Source: Kryptolebias marmoratus
Taxonomy: Eukaryota > Chordata > Actinopteri > Cyprinodontiformes > Rivulidae
Direction: 5' to 3'
Length of the DNA: 64,000 nt
Assembly: GCF_001649575.2 (NCBI RefSeq)
Contig: NC_051434.1
Span: 7,062,907 to 7,126,906 of the forward strand
Part shown: positions 22,600 through 35,602 of the stretch, piece by piece
Layout: the number at the start of each line of letters is the position of its first letter
Position numbering within the stretch: the first letter of the stretch is position 1
Translations under genes and position numbers: made by a program
The notes under the pieces: generated by a model
Seen by the model: only the letters and a program-made list of their open reading frames with translations
Told to the model about the DNA's origin: nothing
Databases searched by the model: none

Positions 22600-25500
22600 T
22601 CGAGTCCGGGAGGCAACGCGTAGCTGCAAAAAAGTTCCGGACGCAAGAAAATCAGATTAAACCGTCGCTAGGTGGCGCTTTACTCAACTTTTATGTTACA
22701 TTTTCAATTAAACTCTTATATGAAACAACCTGATCAAGTTATTCAGCTATAACGATGTCTTTATTGAATATATATTTACCCCCACAATTATATTGCCTTT
22801 TAAAATGCTGACAAGTTCTAATTAAAAAGAGTGATTTGGAATCCTTTAATAGTTAATTAAATTGCACTGAGACGTGTTAATTCTGTATTGCTAATTCTGA
22901 AACTCTGGTTTCTGCAAAAATTATGATGCATGAACTGTTAGAACATCATAAAATGTTCATGAATGCTCTATGTTCCTTGTAGGGAGAATTTGAGATTGTT
23001 TTGATGTCTCTTTATGATTTGTTTATTGTCGAATATACATTTATGCCTGTGTTAATTCATTAGAGTATATTTCTGATATATGCATACAAACTATTTAGAA
23101 GTCTGCCAAACACAAAGGCCTATCTGAACAGCTAAATTCGTAATAAAAATGAACTAATACCCTTAGTTTTTTCACAAGTGTTGTAGTGTGTGCATATCAT
23201 CAGGTAGATTAAAGTCTTCATATATTGAGTTCATTCCTCTTTTATAGCCAAAGCCTGTATCCCTCACCCAGATATGTTTATATCTGGAAACTTAACAGCT
23301 GTAACAGGAAAATAGCTTTCAGGGAAATCACAGATTAAGCTACATTTGTCTCTATAGCAGCAAAGACTGCAGTGTCCGGTGTTCTGCTCTTCTTCTTCTT
23401 CTGCGCAGCTTTGAGTTGCTGCTGTCGTCTCGCTGTCTGAGTCCTGTAGGTCGGGCAGCGGTGAGCGCTGCCATGGAAGGCCGCTCTAATTTTCATTTAG
23501 AAAAACGGGTTTATGTGCTCTTCTGCCTCACAGAATAGCAGACGAGGTTGATTCCCGTGTCGCTCTAACACTAAAGGGTCCTGTACCTGCACGGTGCCGC
23601 TGGGAGAGACTCTTACCCAACCTGCACAGATAATATCACGACTCCTTTTGTTGGGTGAATACTGCGCCTCATGTTTCCACAGGCATCCCATCTGATTCAG
23701 ACCTGACAAAATATCCCTGGCAGAGGGTGAGCCGGTGTTTGAGGAGACACAAATCAAAACTTATCCTGAGAGACTCTGACAACAATCTATAGCCAACTTG
23801 CATGACTGAAATCAAACCCTTCTTACTAACAGTGTGTCAGGACACTTATAAATAGAATATTTAATTGTTTAACCTCAACAAACAGTTTCATTTGATTCTT
23901 TTCTTTGTTGCTATGGCAAAAGTGGTTTTTAAGGCTGTCCGTCGGAGACTCCGGCTCGATCGAGCTCCAAGCTGAAGAAAAAGCAAGAGGAGAGTTTCCT
24001 GAGCAGTTTACACATGAATATTCACACTGATTATTGTTATCAACACTCGTGTTATGGGTTAGGGTTAATGCTCAAACTGTGGCCTATAAATGTTCTGAGA
24101 TATGTCTGTTTTTAGATAGATGATAACATACTGTACCTGCGTTACAAACATTAATTTCAGCAAAAATCACAGCATAGATTACCGAGGCAAAGAATGGAGG
24201 CCTTATTGAAAATTATAAACAAATGGATAAATTTCCTGCAGAGATTACAAAGAAATAATACATGGGCTGCTCCTTCTGTGCTGGCAAAATAATATTTTGA
24301 CTGTCTATTTCGTTTAATGAACTCCTTATGTTTTATTTTGTCCGACACATGAATGCACATCTGATATTCTTGAACAGGACGCACCGAGCCACGTGCTGCT
24401 TCCTTACCCGTGTGTGAACTGCTGGATCAATGTCTGTCTGAAAGCAGGTAACTGCTGCTGGGTTGGGTTTTTTTTTGTTGAGCAAATCTGGTTTTCATTG
24501 AGTCAGCGTTTGCAACTTGTGGCTGCATTTGCCCTCCGGCAACATAATTAGGTCCTTTGAAATTTGAACGCTTTGTGGAATCTAGCACAAGTTTAAAAGA
24601 AACTCAAACATGGCACCGTGCTAAATCTCCCAACCCACTTCTTTGTGCTGCGCCTTCGAGGAGCCAGATAGTATTTTTGAAGTTGCTGAAATTGATAGTT
24701 CTTTGGGCTTTCAGGAGATCTTCACGGCAACAAACATAAAACACACTGCATGCCTGTAAAAGCACCTAAAAAACAAAAATGCAAGAACAGTCATTAGAGA
24801 AACTGTGAACCTCAACATCACTGAAGCAGCAGAGGACTGAGCAAAATCCAAAGTTGGATTTAAAGAAAAAAACTTTCTGCAATAGTCAATAAATTAATGC
24901 ATCTATAAATAATCCTTTTCTTTTTAAGTGTGTTGTATTGACTTTTGGTGGTTTCTTATTTCAAACCTTGAGGCAATAGTATGTATTCAGCTTGAAATTA
25001 GAGCAATTTAGCTGAACTTTGTACAAAATACAAAAAAAACCACTTTTTGTTTTACTAGTGCAGCAACTGGTGAGTCCTGAATGTTGCTAGGCTGCTATGA
25101 TATCCTTAGAAATCAGTGAATTGTTGTATAAATGACCCAAATTGTCGGTATCTCAGTCTCAGTATCTCTTCACCTGAGGGGTTTTGTTAGTTTCGTCTTT
25201 CAGATAAAGGTGTGATGATTTATACAAACAGGTTGGTAATGGTGTGATCCTTTTCCCTTTATCTGTTACATTAAGTGGCAGTCATGGAGGGCTGCCTCCT
25301 GCTGGATATCTTATCTTTTGCTCTTTCAGTGCCAGCTTTCCCACCCTGCAGCTCAAAACCTTTACCCTCATATCAGATTTCACATTCCAGCTCTTTAAAA
25401 ACTGAAGTCGGATTTGTCTTTGTTCCACAAATCGAATGAGTCTACTTTCCGAATGTGTCCAAATGTATTTACCTACTTATTATCTTGTCAGAACATGGTC

Positions 25501-25839
25501 GCTAACGTGACACCAAAACAAAAAAAGTACCAAAACAATTAGCACTTTTCTCTGCTGCCCGAGCTGCGACATCAAAAGCATTACTGGAAGTGCATTCTCC
25601 AGCTGGGATTCAAATCTTTCACCCCTCTGTCAGAGGCGGTGATGATGGGGGAAGTGGGGGGAAAGTCCCGCCCTGCCACCAGCCTCAGCACTGGCTGGAC
25701 CAGCATCAGATTCAGGCGAGCTGTGAGCCAATGAAAGGAGGCGCAGATGCAAACAGAGGAGAAGACTTCTCAGACCGACCGCAGGGTTTTCCATCAGGAT
25801 CCAGTTCTGATCTGCGAACATCACCTCTGCAGCGGGAAA
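22600..25839. other. Intergenic DNA between mrps21 and crabp2
   Basis: Divergent intergenic region of 3.2 kb between the mrps21 start (-) and the crabp2 start (+). Mostly AT-rich with no exon-like blocks. The last 250 bases, from about 25590, are more G+C-rich and probably contain the crabp2 promoter and 5' UTR. Confidence 0.5.
22665..22678 (+). promoter_or_regulatory. CTCF-like motif 3 near the mrps21 start
   Basis: TCGCTAGGTGGCGC fits CCASNAGRKGGCRS at 12 of 14 positions. It lies about 90 bases upstream of the mrps21 ATG, in the opposite orientation to the two motifs at 12.5 kb. Confidence 0.35.
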
Positions 25840-28800
25840 ATGGAAGCCAAAGTCACAGACTTCTCGGGGAAATGGAGAATGAAGTCTTCGGAAAACTTCG
25901 AGGAGCTCCTGAAAGCTCTGGGTGAGTTCACCGATTCAGAGCTTCTCATCTTCTTGGCACATTTTTTTCAACTTGCTGGTCTGCCTGTGCTGCAAAATCA
26001 CAGCAAGGTTAATTACAAGCCACTTATTGTTTTATCATTCATAAAAAATGTGCTTGCATTGAACTGATCTTTAATAGTGATAAATTAAACTAAACTGGAT
26101 TAACTGGATCTGATTCTAGTTATAATTGCAGTTGGCACGGACTGGACTGATTTACATGTTTGCTTTGTTGTGCGACACCTGGAAATGACTTACGATGAGA
26201 ATCTGTGCTATGATAATAATAAAAATATGTAATTTAATTTTAAAAAGAAGAGGGACAACAAAAGGGAAGTCTCTCCATTTCAAACCCTTTTCATCTTCTC
26301 AATGAGATTATCAAGAAAAAGTCCACTTGGCTTTGAAGGAATCGAAACGGTCTAAGTCCAGGTCTAAGGTCAGGTGTGGGCCATCCGGTGGCATCCTTTA
26401 TAAGCCTAAAGACAAACAGCCTGTGGACAAATGTTGGATTAGTCTCATCCAAAGCAGGGTCCTCCTCATGCGGTTGTAATTATAGCCAATGTAAACGGAA
26501 CTAAGCCTTGACATGGGCCCCAGCAGCCAGCCAACTCTGAGCCCGACTTTCCCTTCGCTGCCTCCCCAAGGGCCCCTGGCTATGCTCTGTGTGTGTGTGT
26601 GTTTCCTTCTTTATGCAGCACAGCATGAGCAAATACGGTCCGAACGAGGCCAAATCAGCCAAAGCGTAAGGATCAGCTGCAGCAGTTTGCACAGATTTCA
26701 CGTCACTCTTCGTTCATTCAAACTTCGTTCTGCTGAATTTCCTCGTTCTCCTCGGTCGCGTCGCCGACTCGGCCTTCCAGGCGCCAACCCACTGGTGCTG
26801 GGGGTCAAAGCACAAAGAGGCACGAGTACCTGAAATGTCATCCATTTTGGTCAAACCTTGATAAAACAAACAAAGCTTGCAGCCAGAGCATAATTATTAC
26901 CATCCTTTATTTGGTTGTGGAGTCTTAGGCGAAGAGCCAACCTTTAAATGTTCGTTGAAGCCATCTGTTCATTGTATGCAAGAACTTCTTGAAAGTCTTT
27001 TGTCAAAGTTAACCCTCTCAGGCTCAAATTAAGTTTTAGTAACAAGAAAAATCAGATATGTTGTTGCAACGCCTGCCTTGAGAGGGTTAAAAGCTCCCTC
27101 AATAGATTTACGATTTATCTCCACAGAATGAGACTTGCATGAAGTTTTATGGGTGTGTTTTCTGTCTCTGTGTGACACATTTCGCTCTGAAATGCCTCCA
27201 GTTTTAATATTTGTTTGATACATGCGATGCCTTCCAAGGCCAGAAGCAGAAAATCCGTCCCAAATCACGACAGAACTCCCATTATTTTACAAACAGCGAA
27301 TTAAAATGATGTCGCTTTGGAGTCTGTATTTGCGTGTGCTTTCAAAAAGGAGTCTTGGGTCAGAATCAGTCCAGAGTTGTGTGGGGTTTTTTTTTTTTTG
27401 TTGGCCCAAACATCGACTCAGCTCAGTTTCTGTCTCCTGCCGTCTCAGAGTCACATCATCTTTGACGTCTTCCTCACATTTGTTACATGAAAGAACAGCA
27501 AATCACGACAAAAGTGAAGCAGTCCACAAGCCACTTCTGCAAATGTTTTTTTTTGTTTTGTTTTGTTTTGTCTAAACATCATCCCAGAAAAAAACATCAA
27601 ACAGTCCCACTTTTCTGTTTAGTTGTGTCAACGGCAGCTTTCTGTACGAGCTGAAACAACCAATCCAAGGCTTTTGGAAGCTGGTGTTGTAGTTTTTTGC
27701 TGCAGATAAAACAACTTTTCTCCCCAGCGCAGATCTAGTTCCTGCAGAGAGGATCGTGTTGTGGTAGACCATCATCTAACGCCGTGTTTTGCCTTCATTT
27801 TCTACCGTTTGCACCAACAATCGCAGCTTTTTCTCACTCTGTTTCTCTGTCTTGGCAACTCCTTCGTAGTTGAAACGTCTTGTTTAAATTAGGAGCACAA
27901 ATTTTTAGTGTTTACCTTTAAAGTTCATCTCAGAGAACTCTCGTTTAATGACGCGTTAAGGAAACTTGACACAGTCGTCTCCTTTTTATCCAATAATCAG
28001 TTCAAGACAATGTTAGGACCTGCTCATCTGAACTGATAAACATTTACCGTCCTCAGAGGATGGCAAAATTTAGGTTTTAATGCTGTTTCTGTACATGGTG
28101 GTAAATAGGACCATCCCAGTTGTCATGTGTGTGTTTTTCCATTAGGCATGGGCTGGCAAGTATTATCTAAAGGTACAAACAGAGTCGCCGTGATGGATTA
28201 CTCACCACAATAACATTCAAAACCACTGGCATGCACAGCTGTGATTACATTCATTCCACTCGTCGCGAATCATCCTCTGTTTGCGAATCGTTAGGCGTGA
28301 ACGTGTTCCTGAGGAAGATCGCGGTGGCGGCGGCCTCCAGTCCGGCAGTGGAAATCACCCAGCAAGGAGAGACGCTCTCCATCAAGACCTCCACCAGTGT
28401 CCGCACCACCCATGTTTCCTTCACTGTGGGGCAGTCCTTCAGCGAGGCCACGGTGGATGGACGGCCCTGCACGGTGCACATCCCTTTTTTTTTATTTATT
28501 TCTTTACTATGTCATGAAGCATTCCTGTGTAATGCCGAAACATGCATACCAGAGTTTGCCCAAGGACAGCATAACTGGCCACGGTTCTGCACAAACGTAA
28601 CATATGGAAACCATTTCAGTGCAGCTCCAGAGCTGGTTTGAGTCATAACGCTGAGATCTGGTCCTCATTTCTTTGTGCCGAATGAGTGATGTTCATTGTT
28701 CCTGACAGACCGTTAAAATATTTTCCCCAATTATAGCTATTGATGATCGGAGCCCAAAGCCAAACTTTGATAAACGAAAAAAAAAAAAAAAATCAAGTGT

Positions 28801-31209
28801 AAAAGCACTTCAGTGTTGTAAGTTATTCTTTTCATTTGATTCCCTGTAGAGTTTCCCTAAGTGGGAAACAGACCGAAAAATCAGCTGTGAACAAACCTTA
28901 CAGAAAGGCGACGGGCCTAAAACAGCGTGGACCCGAGAGCTGACCAACGACGGAGAGCTCATACTGGTAATTATTGTCTATAAAGCGCTAATACACAACC
29001 TTAGAGAGAATTAAACCAATAAGATTTAGCCTGAAAGCTTCAGGGGGTGCCATGTCTCTAGGTTCCTGGGTTTACAGGGTCTTGTGTTTCTAAAATATTT
29101 ATTTTTTCACCGTGGTCTTTAGTTTTTAGGGTTCCCAATGGGCCAGAATGTCTGCATCAAATGAAACACCTTCGTTCAATTATTTCCATATTTTCCAGGA
29201 AATTAAAAACACTCAAATATAAAGTGCTTTCAATTCGTTTGGTCCTGACTTTCAGGTCGTCCAGCTGGAAAATACATTTTGAAAAACTTTCCCCAGACCT
29301 TTATTCCAACATAAACAAGGGATCTGGGTCCAGATCAAACAAAACCATGATTTTTATTATTGCAGTGTGAGATTCTTAGAATGGTTCAGAATTTTAAAGT
29401 TTTGGAAGTCCCAGTAGGGGATGAACGGAACCAGAAAGAGGAGGTCGGGTTTTTATTTATCTTCTGCGACAGTCTACCTCACCTCAGCAGATTCTCCTGA
29501 AACAGCAGACAAGGCCTGAAGGATTACTTTCAGCCAACCTGCCTCCAAATCAATGAATGTCCACTTTAAAGGGAGACACACAGATCACACATAAATGAAG
29601 CTGTGTCCTTGCATTAGAAGTCAGATGGAACCAGAACAACAACATACAGTCTGATAAAAACATGAACCATAGATTTGAACATTAGTTCACCCTACACTGA
29701 ACTATTGTTACCGTTTAAGTGAAATACTGCACTTATTAGGCTGTATTAAAATAACTTCAGATCAAATTAAATGTCGCTTTAAGACTTTAACCCTCTTGTT
29801 ATGTTCAGGTTGAGTTTAGCCTATTTAGAGCTAAGCATTGTTCAAGTGCAACTTTCTATCATAGGACATTTTCAAATTAGTGAAGTGAAGTGAAATTTAT
29901 TTATATAGCACTTTTCCGCAACACGGCGATTCAAAGTGCTTTACAACACAGAAACAACAATCAGGTACAGAATCAAATACAGCAAACATCATGGAAACAT
30001 CATAATCAAATGTAGATCAATCATGTATAATCTAAATGACATCATGAAACTAAACATATCTAAACATGAGCTAAGACAGTCAAAATAGTAACTAAAATAA
30101 TCTAAATAAAATCATGATAAAGTTAAAGCTGAACTAAACGACAATTAGGAATCTAACAATCTAACAATATCTAAAACATGAGCTAAGATAAACTAAACTA
30201 AATGTACAGGAAGGATAAATAAGCTAACATAAACTGAAACATGACAATGCTAAACTAAATTACACACAATATACAAAACTGGGAAATAATAAATAATGAA
30301 CATTGTATTAAAAGCTATGGTGCTCATTCCAAGGAGCTGAAAGCTGATTTTGTCACGCTGAGGTGCTCATATAAACATACAGAGCATGAACGATAACACG
30401 AGAAAATATTATAATGCTCACAAATTACCAAAGTGTAAATTCAACAGCTCAGCTAAGCCTTTAAGCACGCTAATATATGGGGAAAAGCAATCAATGAGCT
30501 TGTTTAGGGGGATAAAATAATAAGGAATCATTTAAATAATACAGTTTATTTCTTTTAGGTTTCATTTAATAACAATCTGCTCTGGATAAAGTGTAGCAAA
30601 TATTAAAAAAAATGAGACTTAAGGATGATAAGTCACTTCATTTTATTTTTATAGGTCCAGTTCACTTCTACAACTCCCTAAGATGATTTTTCATCTTGGG
30701 GCGCTGTACAAAAAATAACAAGTATTAATCATAAATCCTAAAGCCAAAAACATCTTGGGATAAATGCATGAATAAAAGAAGACAGAATAGGTGGATTTGA
30801 AGGTATGAACAAAGCCTTTATATGATTTAAACCCACAGCTGTCCAACTCATAACTCTGGAGAGTTGCATGATTTATCTTGTGATCGCTACAAAACCTAAG
30901 GCATGGAGAAATGTTTTCAACTCAACCAAAATGATGGGACAGCTGTTATTACCACTTCCAACATTTTTATTTTTTATATAATCCTCTGCATTTGAGCAAA
31001 GTCAAACATACTTGCTTTTACTTGCATGATTTATTCCAAAGACCAAACAAAATGTGTTGATTTTACCTCATCTTCGGAAAAAAATGCTTTGTGAGCTTTT
31101 ATTTACTGTCCAAAAACACCCAAAGTTAAATTAATGCTCTTTTTGTTGTTTCTTTCAGACAATGACTGCCGGCGATGTTGTCTGCACCCGGGTTTACGAG
31201 AGGGAATGA
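25840..31209 (+). CDS. crabp2: Cellular retinoic acid-binding protein 2 (CRABP2)
   Basis: Four exons, 25840-25921, 28295-28473, 28850-28966 and 31159-31209, join to 142 residues. Exons 2 and 3 (179 and 117 bases) have the standard lengths of this family. The protein runs [40 protein letters not shown], then [41 protein letters not shown] and ends [11 protein letters not shown]. The Arg in WTREL and the R-x-Y of CTRVY are the family residues that hold the retinoic acid carboxylate; the K..RK residues of the helix-loop-helix that form the nuclear import patch in CRABP2 are also kept. It carries retinoic acid from cytosol to nuclear receptors. The chosen ATG has a strong context (A at -3, G at +4). 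An in-frame ATG at 25747 would add 31 residues with no family similarity. Teleosts have two crabp2 copies; I cannot firmly say which this is. Confidence 0.97.
26360..26372 (+). promoter_or_regulatory. crabp2: DR1-like retinoid/nuclear receptor element in crabp2 intron 1
   Basis: AGGTCT-A-AGGTCA is a direct repeat of the nuclear receptor half-site with one base spacing; one half-site has a single change. It lies about 440 bases after exon 1. Crabp2 genes are retinoic-acid-inducible, and DR1 and DR2 elements control the mouse gene, so an autoregulatory role is plausible but unproven. Confidence 0.35.
29894..30320. repeat. Interspersed repeat with TTTATATAGCACTTTT head and A-rich tail
   Basis: The head reads TTTATTTATATAGCAC, then TCAAAGTGCTTTACA at about 29930-29945, a sequence family that recurs in fish genomes. 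A degenerate tail rich in CTAAA and CATGAGCTAAGA units follows. It lies in crabp2 intron 3. Boundaries are approximate. Confidence 0.5.
30649..30716. repeat. Divergent second copy of the TTTATTTATAT.../GCGCTGTACA repeat
   Basis: TTTATTTTTATAGGTCCA is followed about 40 bases later by GGGGCGCTGTACA. The order and spacing resemble the head of the repeat at 29894, but identity is low. Confidence 0.3.
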
Positions 31210-31418
31210 GGACGTTTTCCCCCTTTGTGCTGTTACACAATACTTCTTCATGCATGGTTTACATTTACACAACTTGGTTGTTATTTTTTTGTTTTTCATC
31301 TTCATGTTCCTCCAAGACATCGGCCGTTCTTTAGGCCCTCTTCAAAGAAGGACTCTGTAACCATGTTATACATTCCTTAAAAGTGTCTTTTAACAGTGCG
31401 CTTTTGTTTTTTAATGAT

Positions 31419-31424
31419 AATAAA
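31419..31424 (+). terminator. crabp2: crabp2 polyadenylation signal
   Basis: A canonical AATAAA lies about 210 bases after the crabp2 stop codon, giving a short 3' UTR. Confidence 0.6.
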
Positions 31425-32498
31425 CTATTTTATATGAAACTACTGTTTATTTATTGCTTTTCAAGCTTTCCCCCTGCACCTTTTCTTCACTCATTGGCCT
31501 GTTTGCGTATCACCTTACGTTACTGCCTGTCGTTCTTATTCTCCACATCTCGTTCTCCTAATTATTCCAGTTTCTTGTCCTCTGCGTGCACTCTGTCATC
31601 AAAGCACGCTACAATATGTGCATGATTAGTAAGGAAGAAACTCCCGAAGACGGTTCATATTTTCTAAACTCTGTAATGAGAGACGCTTGGCGTGGATGAG
31701 GGGGGAAACAGGGAGTGGATGGAAAGGAAAACAAGTAAGAGAAGAGGTGAGTTTGACCATGAGAAAAGTATTTTATGGCATCGGGAGAGATTATTGTTCC
31801 TGTGTTCCAAGAAAGGGATCAAGAAATCTTTTTCACTTGATCTGATTTTTCACACAAGTATGAAAACTAGCAGGCCTCCTCTTGGACTGAGCTGCAAGAT
31901 CAAAATAAAGATAATTTATGTGCACATTATGTACAGGTGTGTGATCATTTTAAGCTTTAAATGGTACTTTGGACAGTCCTCGATGTCCAGAAAGCAGCCA
32001 AAACTTAACGCCCTTGTTTGGTTTGTGGCAGACTTTCCCCCCGCTGTGAAAAATGACCTTTAAGGCACTTCCTGATTAGAGCATGACTACAGTTCGCAGG
32101 CCGTGATGGTTTTTCCAGGTTTTTCCGAAACGACACACAGACCAGCTCCCCTCTGATCTGTTTCCCATAAACACAGAGTGCTGAGCAAGCAGCCGGAGCA
32201 CGTGGCCTCCTTTAGGATGAATGGTCTCATTAATGTCAGAGGTTAGAGCTGGCTGGAGGACAGAGGGCTCGAATCCTGAGCCGGGGAAAACAAATCTGTG
32301 CAATTAGGTGATCGCTTTCAAGACAATAAATGAGGCAAAAGGGTGAAGAAATTATACGATAAAATACGATACATGGGTTACCAATAATATCACAATACAG
32401 CAGTTCACATCACAGTGTGTGTAACTATTAATAAAAACTACTTCATTAGTTTAGGTGCCAGTTCCTGCTTTAATTCTGTAGATTCGTACCATACCAGC

Positions 32499-32625
32499 TT
32501 TATCTATAGAGCACTTTAAACACCCACAGGACCAAGGTGCTGTACACATAATGAAACAAGCGTACAATCAGACACAAAGAAATAAAAAGGAATAGATAAA
32601 AATAAAAATAAAAAACAACAGTCAA
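32499..32625. repeat. Third copy of the TTTATNTATAGAGCACTTT repeat with A-rich tail
   Basis: TTTATCTATAGAGCACTTTA is followed by CCAAGGTGCTGTACA at about 32534-32548, then an A-rich tail of AAATAAA units. It resembles the head of the repeat at 29894. Confidence 0.45.
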
Positions 32626-33837
32626 CTTCCTCTTCCTCTGCTGGTTCAAGTTTCACTCATGAATGTGTTCAACTCACAACGGAGCACGAAGCTGGGAGTA
32701 AATTCTCCTTACAGTGTTGTATTTCATTCATTAAAATATAGTATTTTAGATATTTTAAATACCTATATTTGGCTGGGGCACAACAAGCACTGTGTCCCAC
32801 TATGAGGAAGTTATTTCCCCCCATCAATAATTTGTTTTACCCTTATTTGTTGGTGGTTTGTGAAAGAATGGCAAATTAACCTGTTTGAGCCCAAAATGCC
32901 ACTCAAATGACTCAATTTAGAGTAAAATGAGACATCATTTATTTTCACAAATGGGGAATTAATTTGTATGTTATAACCTCATGTTGTGTGTGTTTTTTAT
33001 TTCAATGTAATGACAAGCATCAAGTAAATGTAGCCAATAAACTGATTGAAATGTTGAAGGGATAAGCAAAATGGTGTAATTTAGTACCCAATATTTGTGT
33101 CTTATGAAGGTATGTTAAGTCACAAACACAGCTTTTGTTTCATTTTTCTACACAAGTATCCAGTTGCACGTCGCAGTTGTATTTCTTTACACTTTGTGTC
33201 CAAGGAGACGGATTTTTAAAAATGGATTTGAGCGACAGTTCTCCACAAAAAGTACGAGACCGACAACGACTGGATTAACACTTGGTGGGAAAAGTAGCTA
33301 ATTAAAACTTTCAGAAAACCTGAAGAGATATTGCTCAATGCTGCTTTAAAATATGTCAAAAAAAGATATTTGATGTCTGTTTCTCTGTGCTCTGTGTGCT
33401 TTTTATACCTCGTAGCCAGAAAGTGTGTTTTGGTGGCCTTACCGGATTGTCAGCATGTAAATACTAAAACCACAGCTCTTTAACTGCATCCTGGGAACGG
33501 ACGGGAAGTTTTCAGAAAGTAAAACATGTACTGTAAACATTCACGAGCATCCAAAAACACAGGATGCAAAGACTGTGACCACTTCGACGAATGACCGTAA
33601 GATTGGAGCGGAGTCCAGCAGTTCCCATTTAGGCGGGTCGCTTTCCACACACAACTGTTATGCCAATTCATTCCTCGGGCAGTGATGTCATGGAGCACTG
33701 CATAGCTTGACTGGCTGAGGAGGAATGCTGTGGTTTTAGGACCACGGAGGTGCTTGAGTTCAACGCTTGGTTTGGGGCCATTTGGACTGGATCATTAAAG
33801 GCGACAGACGAGTCAGCTGGCAAACACAAATGGAGCT

Positions 33838-34075
33838 AGCTGAGGTCACGAAGAAAGAAAAAAAAAATGAAGCAGAGCAGGTTTATACGGGCTAGCTTTA
33901 CGTCTTGGTTCTTTATCATATAAAAAAAACAAAACAATTAAACTTAGGTGAGGTGTTGATGGAAGAGAAGAGTTAGTTGAGGTCATAAAAACAAATGAAG
34001 CAGAGCAGGTTCTTGACAGTTCACCATAAAAAAAGCAATTAAACTTAGCTGGGGTGTTGATCAAATTAAACTTCA
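33838..34075. repeat. Tandem duplication, about 125-bp unit
   Basis: Two adjacent blocks share GCTGAGGTCA or GTTGAGGTCA, then AATGAAGCAGAGCAGGTT, then CAATTAAACTTAG and GGTGTTGAT in the same order. The copies start near 33838 and 33975 and differ by small insertions. Confidence 0.75.
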
Positions 34076-34961
34076 GTGGCCCTGCTATGTTAAATATGAA
34101 TTTAAAAAGCTGTTTCTGCACACTGAAAGCTGCTGGGTTGGAAACAATCCATTTTGTAATCCAGGGCTGAGTCAAATTTGAACCAAAGCAACCAAATAAT
34201 GACCAAATATTACAGCTCCAATAACGACAAACAGCTGATTGAGGAATGTTTTTGTGACCCTCTAATTTATACACATATATGGGTATATATAAAACCTACA
34301 AGGTGTAGTTTGAAATTTAAAAAGATCTCCAGGAAAAGGCAGCACATGTGTAAATAGATCGGAAGAGCTGCCATTTGGCTGACGTGTTCGTAATAAAATC
34401 CCATGACCGCCCTCGCTCGTGTGATTCCATGTGACTTGTACGAGGAGAAAATCAAAAATGACTAGACTGGATTGTGCAAGGCCAGTAGGGCATAAAACGT
34501 GTATAAACAGCTGAAAGTGAAAATGTAATCCTATCGGCTGCGGCGCAACCTGTGACTCTGAGGTCATCTGTGACAAGCTGAGCTCAAATGACACACAATC
34601 CTAATCATTTATTTTTAATGTCATAAAGAGCAAACGTAAAAATGGGTATATATAATGTGTAGATATTTCTGAGCTAGAATAGTTAACTTCTACATGTTCC
34701 TATGATGATAGGAAAGTTTGTCTTGGTGTCTGTTTATTCAGTCATAAGAAAAGTGTTCCTTAAACATTTGTATTTCCTGGGTTTCAGTATGATTAAATGA
34801 ATTTATAATCCCACTTTTGTCCTGAGAATCACATCTGAGGATAGAAACGAACAAGTGTGACATCTGCTGGAAACAACTGATAATTGCCTTCTCATTATTA
34901 ACTCACTGTGTGTAAACTAGGCCTTAGTAACTCATATTTATGACAAAATCATGGCTTAGTT

Positions 34962-35602
34962 CGGGGGAGTCAAACTCCAGGTCCACGGGCCAGATCAGGC
35001 CCTTGGTAGCATTTCCTCTGGCCCCCCAAGCTAACATTTAAATATGATTAAATCTGACCCTCTAGTCTGTGACAGGTCGAGACTCTGTTGGTTCTCATTT
35101 TGCCTTAAAAAACTGAGTCTCTTTAGTAAAGTCTTCTTGTGACAGTTACTTTGAAGCCAAGTAAATAAGTTTTAATTTCTCGTTAATCTTTAATTTTGAC
35201 GTAGAAAAAGCAGCAGACCGATCAAACCCTTGTTAATAAACTTGCAGAGAGCAAGTCTGCTTTAACACACGTCATCTTTTTCTTTGTTTCCTTCGAGTTA
35301 AATGTTAATAGCTGTATGATTGGATTTTAGCTGATTGCTTTTTAGATGTTTTAATGGACAAAAATGCCTAGGAAGGCATAAGAAATTATTTTAATGACAT
35401 CTTTTTAAGTTTGACCTAGTTTCCTTTGCATATTAAAGTGTGTTTGTTCTAAATTTTATATAATATGAAACTGAGAGAAGGTAATTTGACATATTGCATC
35501 TAAAACTAGGGTTAATTTATCTATTTTTTCAATAAATATTGACTGAAATTGGACCAAGGTTTTAATTTTGGGCCTCTTGTGTCACTCTGTTTGACACCCC
35601 TG
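34962..35602. mobile_element. Degraded hAT-like DNA transposon
   Basis: The left end reads CGGGGGAGTCAAAC and the right end, reverse-complemented, reads CAGGGGTGTCAAAC, matching at 12 of 14 positions. CAGGGGTGTCAAAC ends are typical of vertebrate hAT/Charlie-type elements. The 8-base flanks (GCTTAGTT and ACTTAAAA) match at only four positions, so the target duplication has decayed. There is no transposase frame across its 641 bases. Confidence 0.6.

Noticed and set aside
24056..24067. Telomere-like GGGTTAGGGTTA
   Set aside because: Only two units in AT-rich intergenic DNA; expected by chance and not an interstitial telomere array.
24390..24395. Third CACGTG in the mrps21-crabp2 interval
   Set aside because: Isolated E-box with no neighbouring promoter features; a hexamer of this kind is expected a few times in 64 kb.
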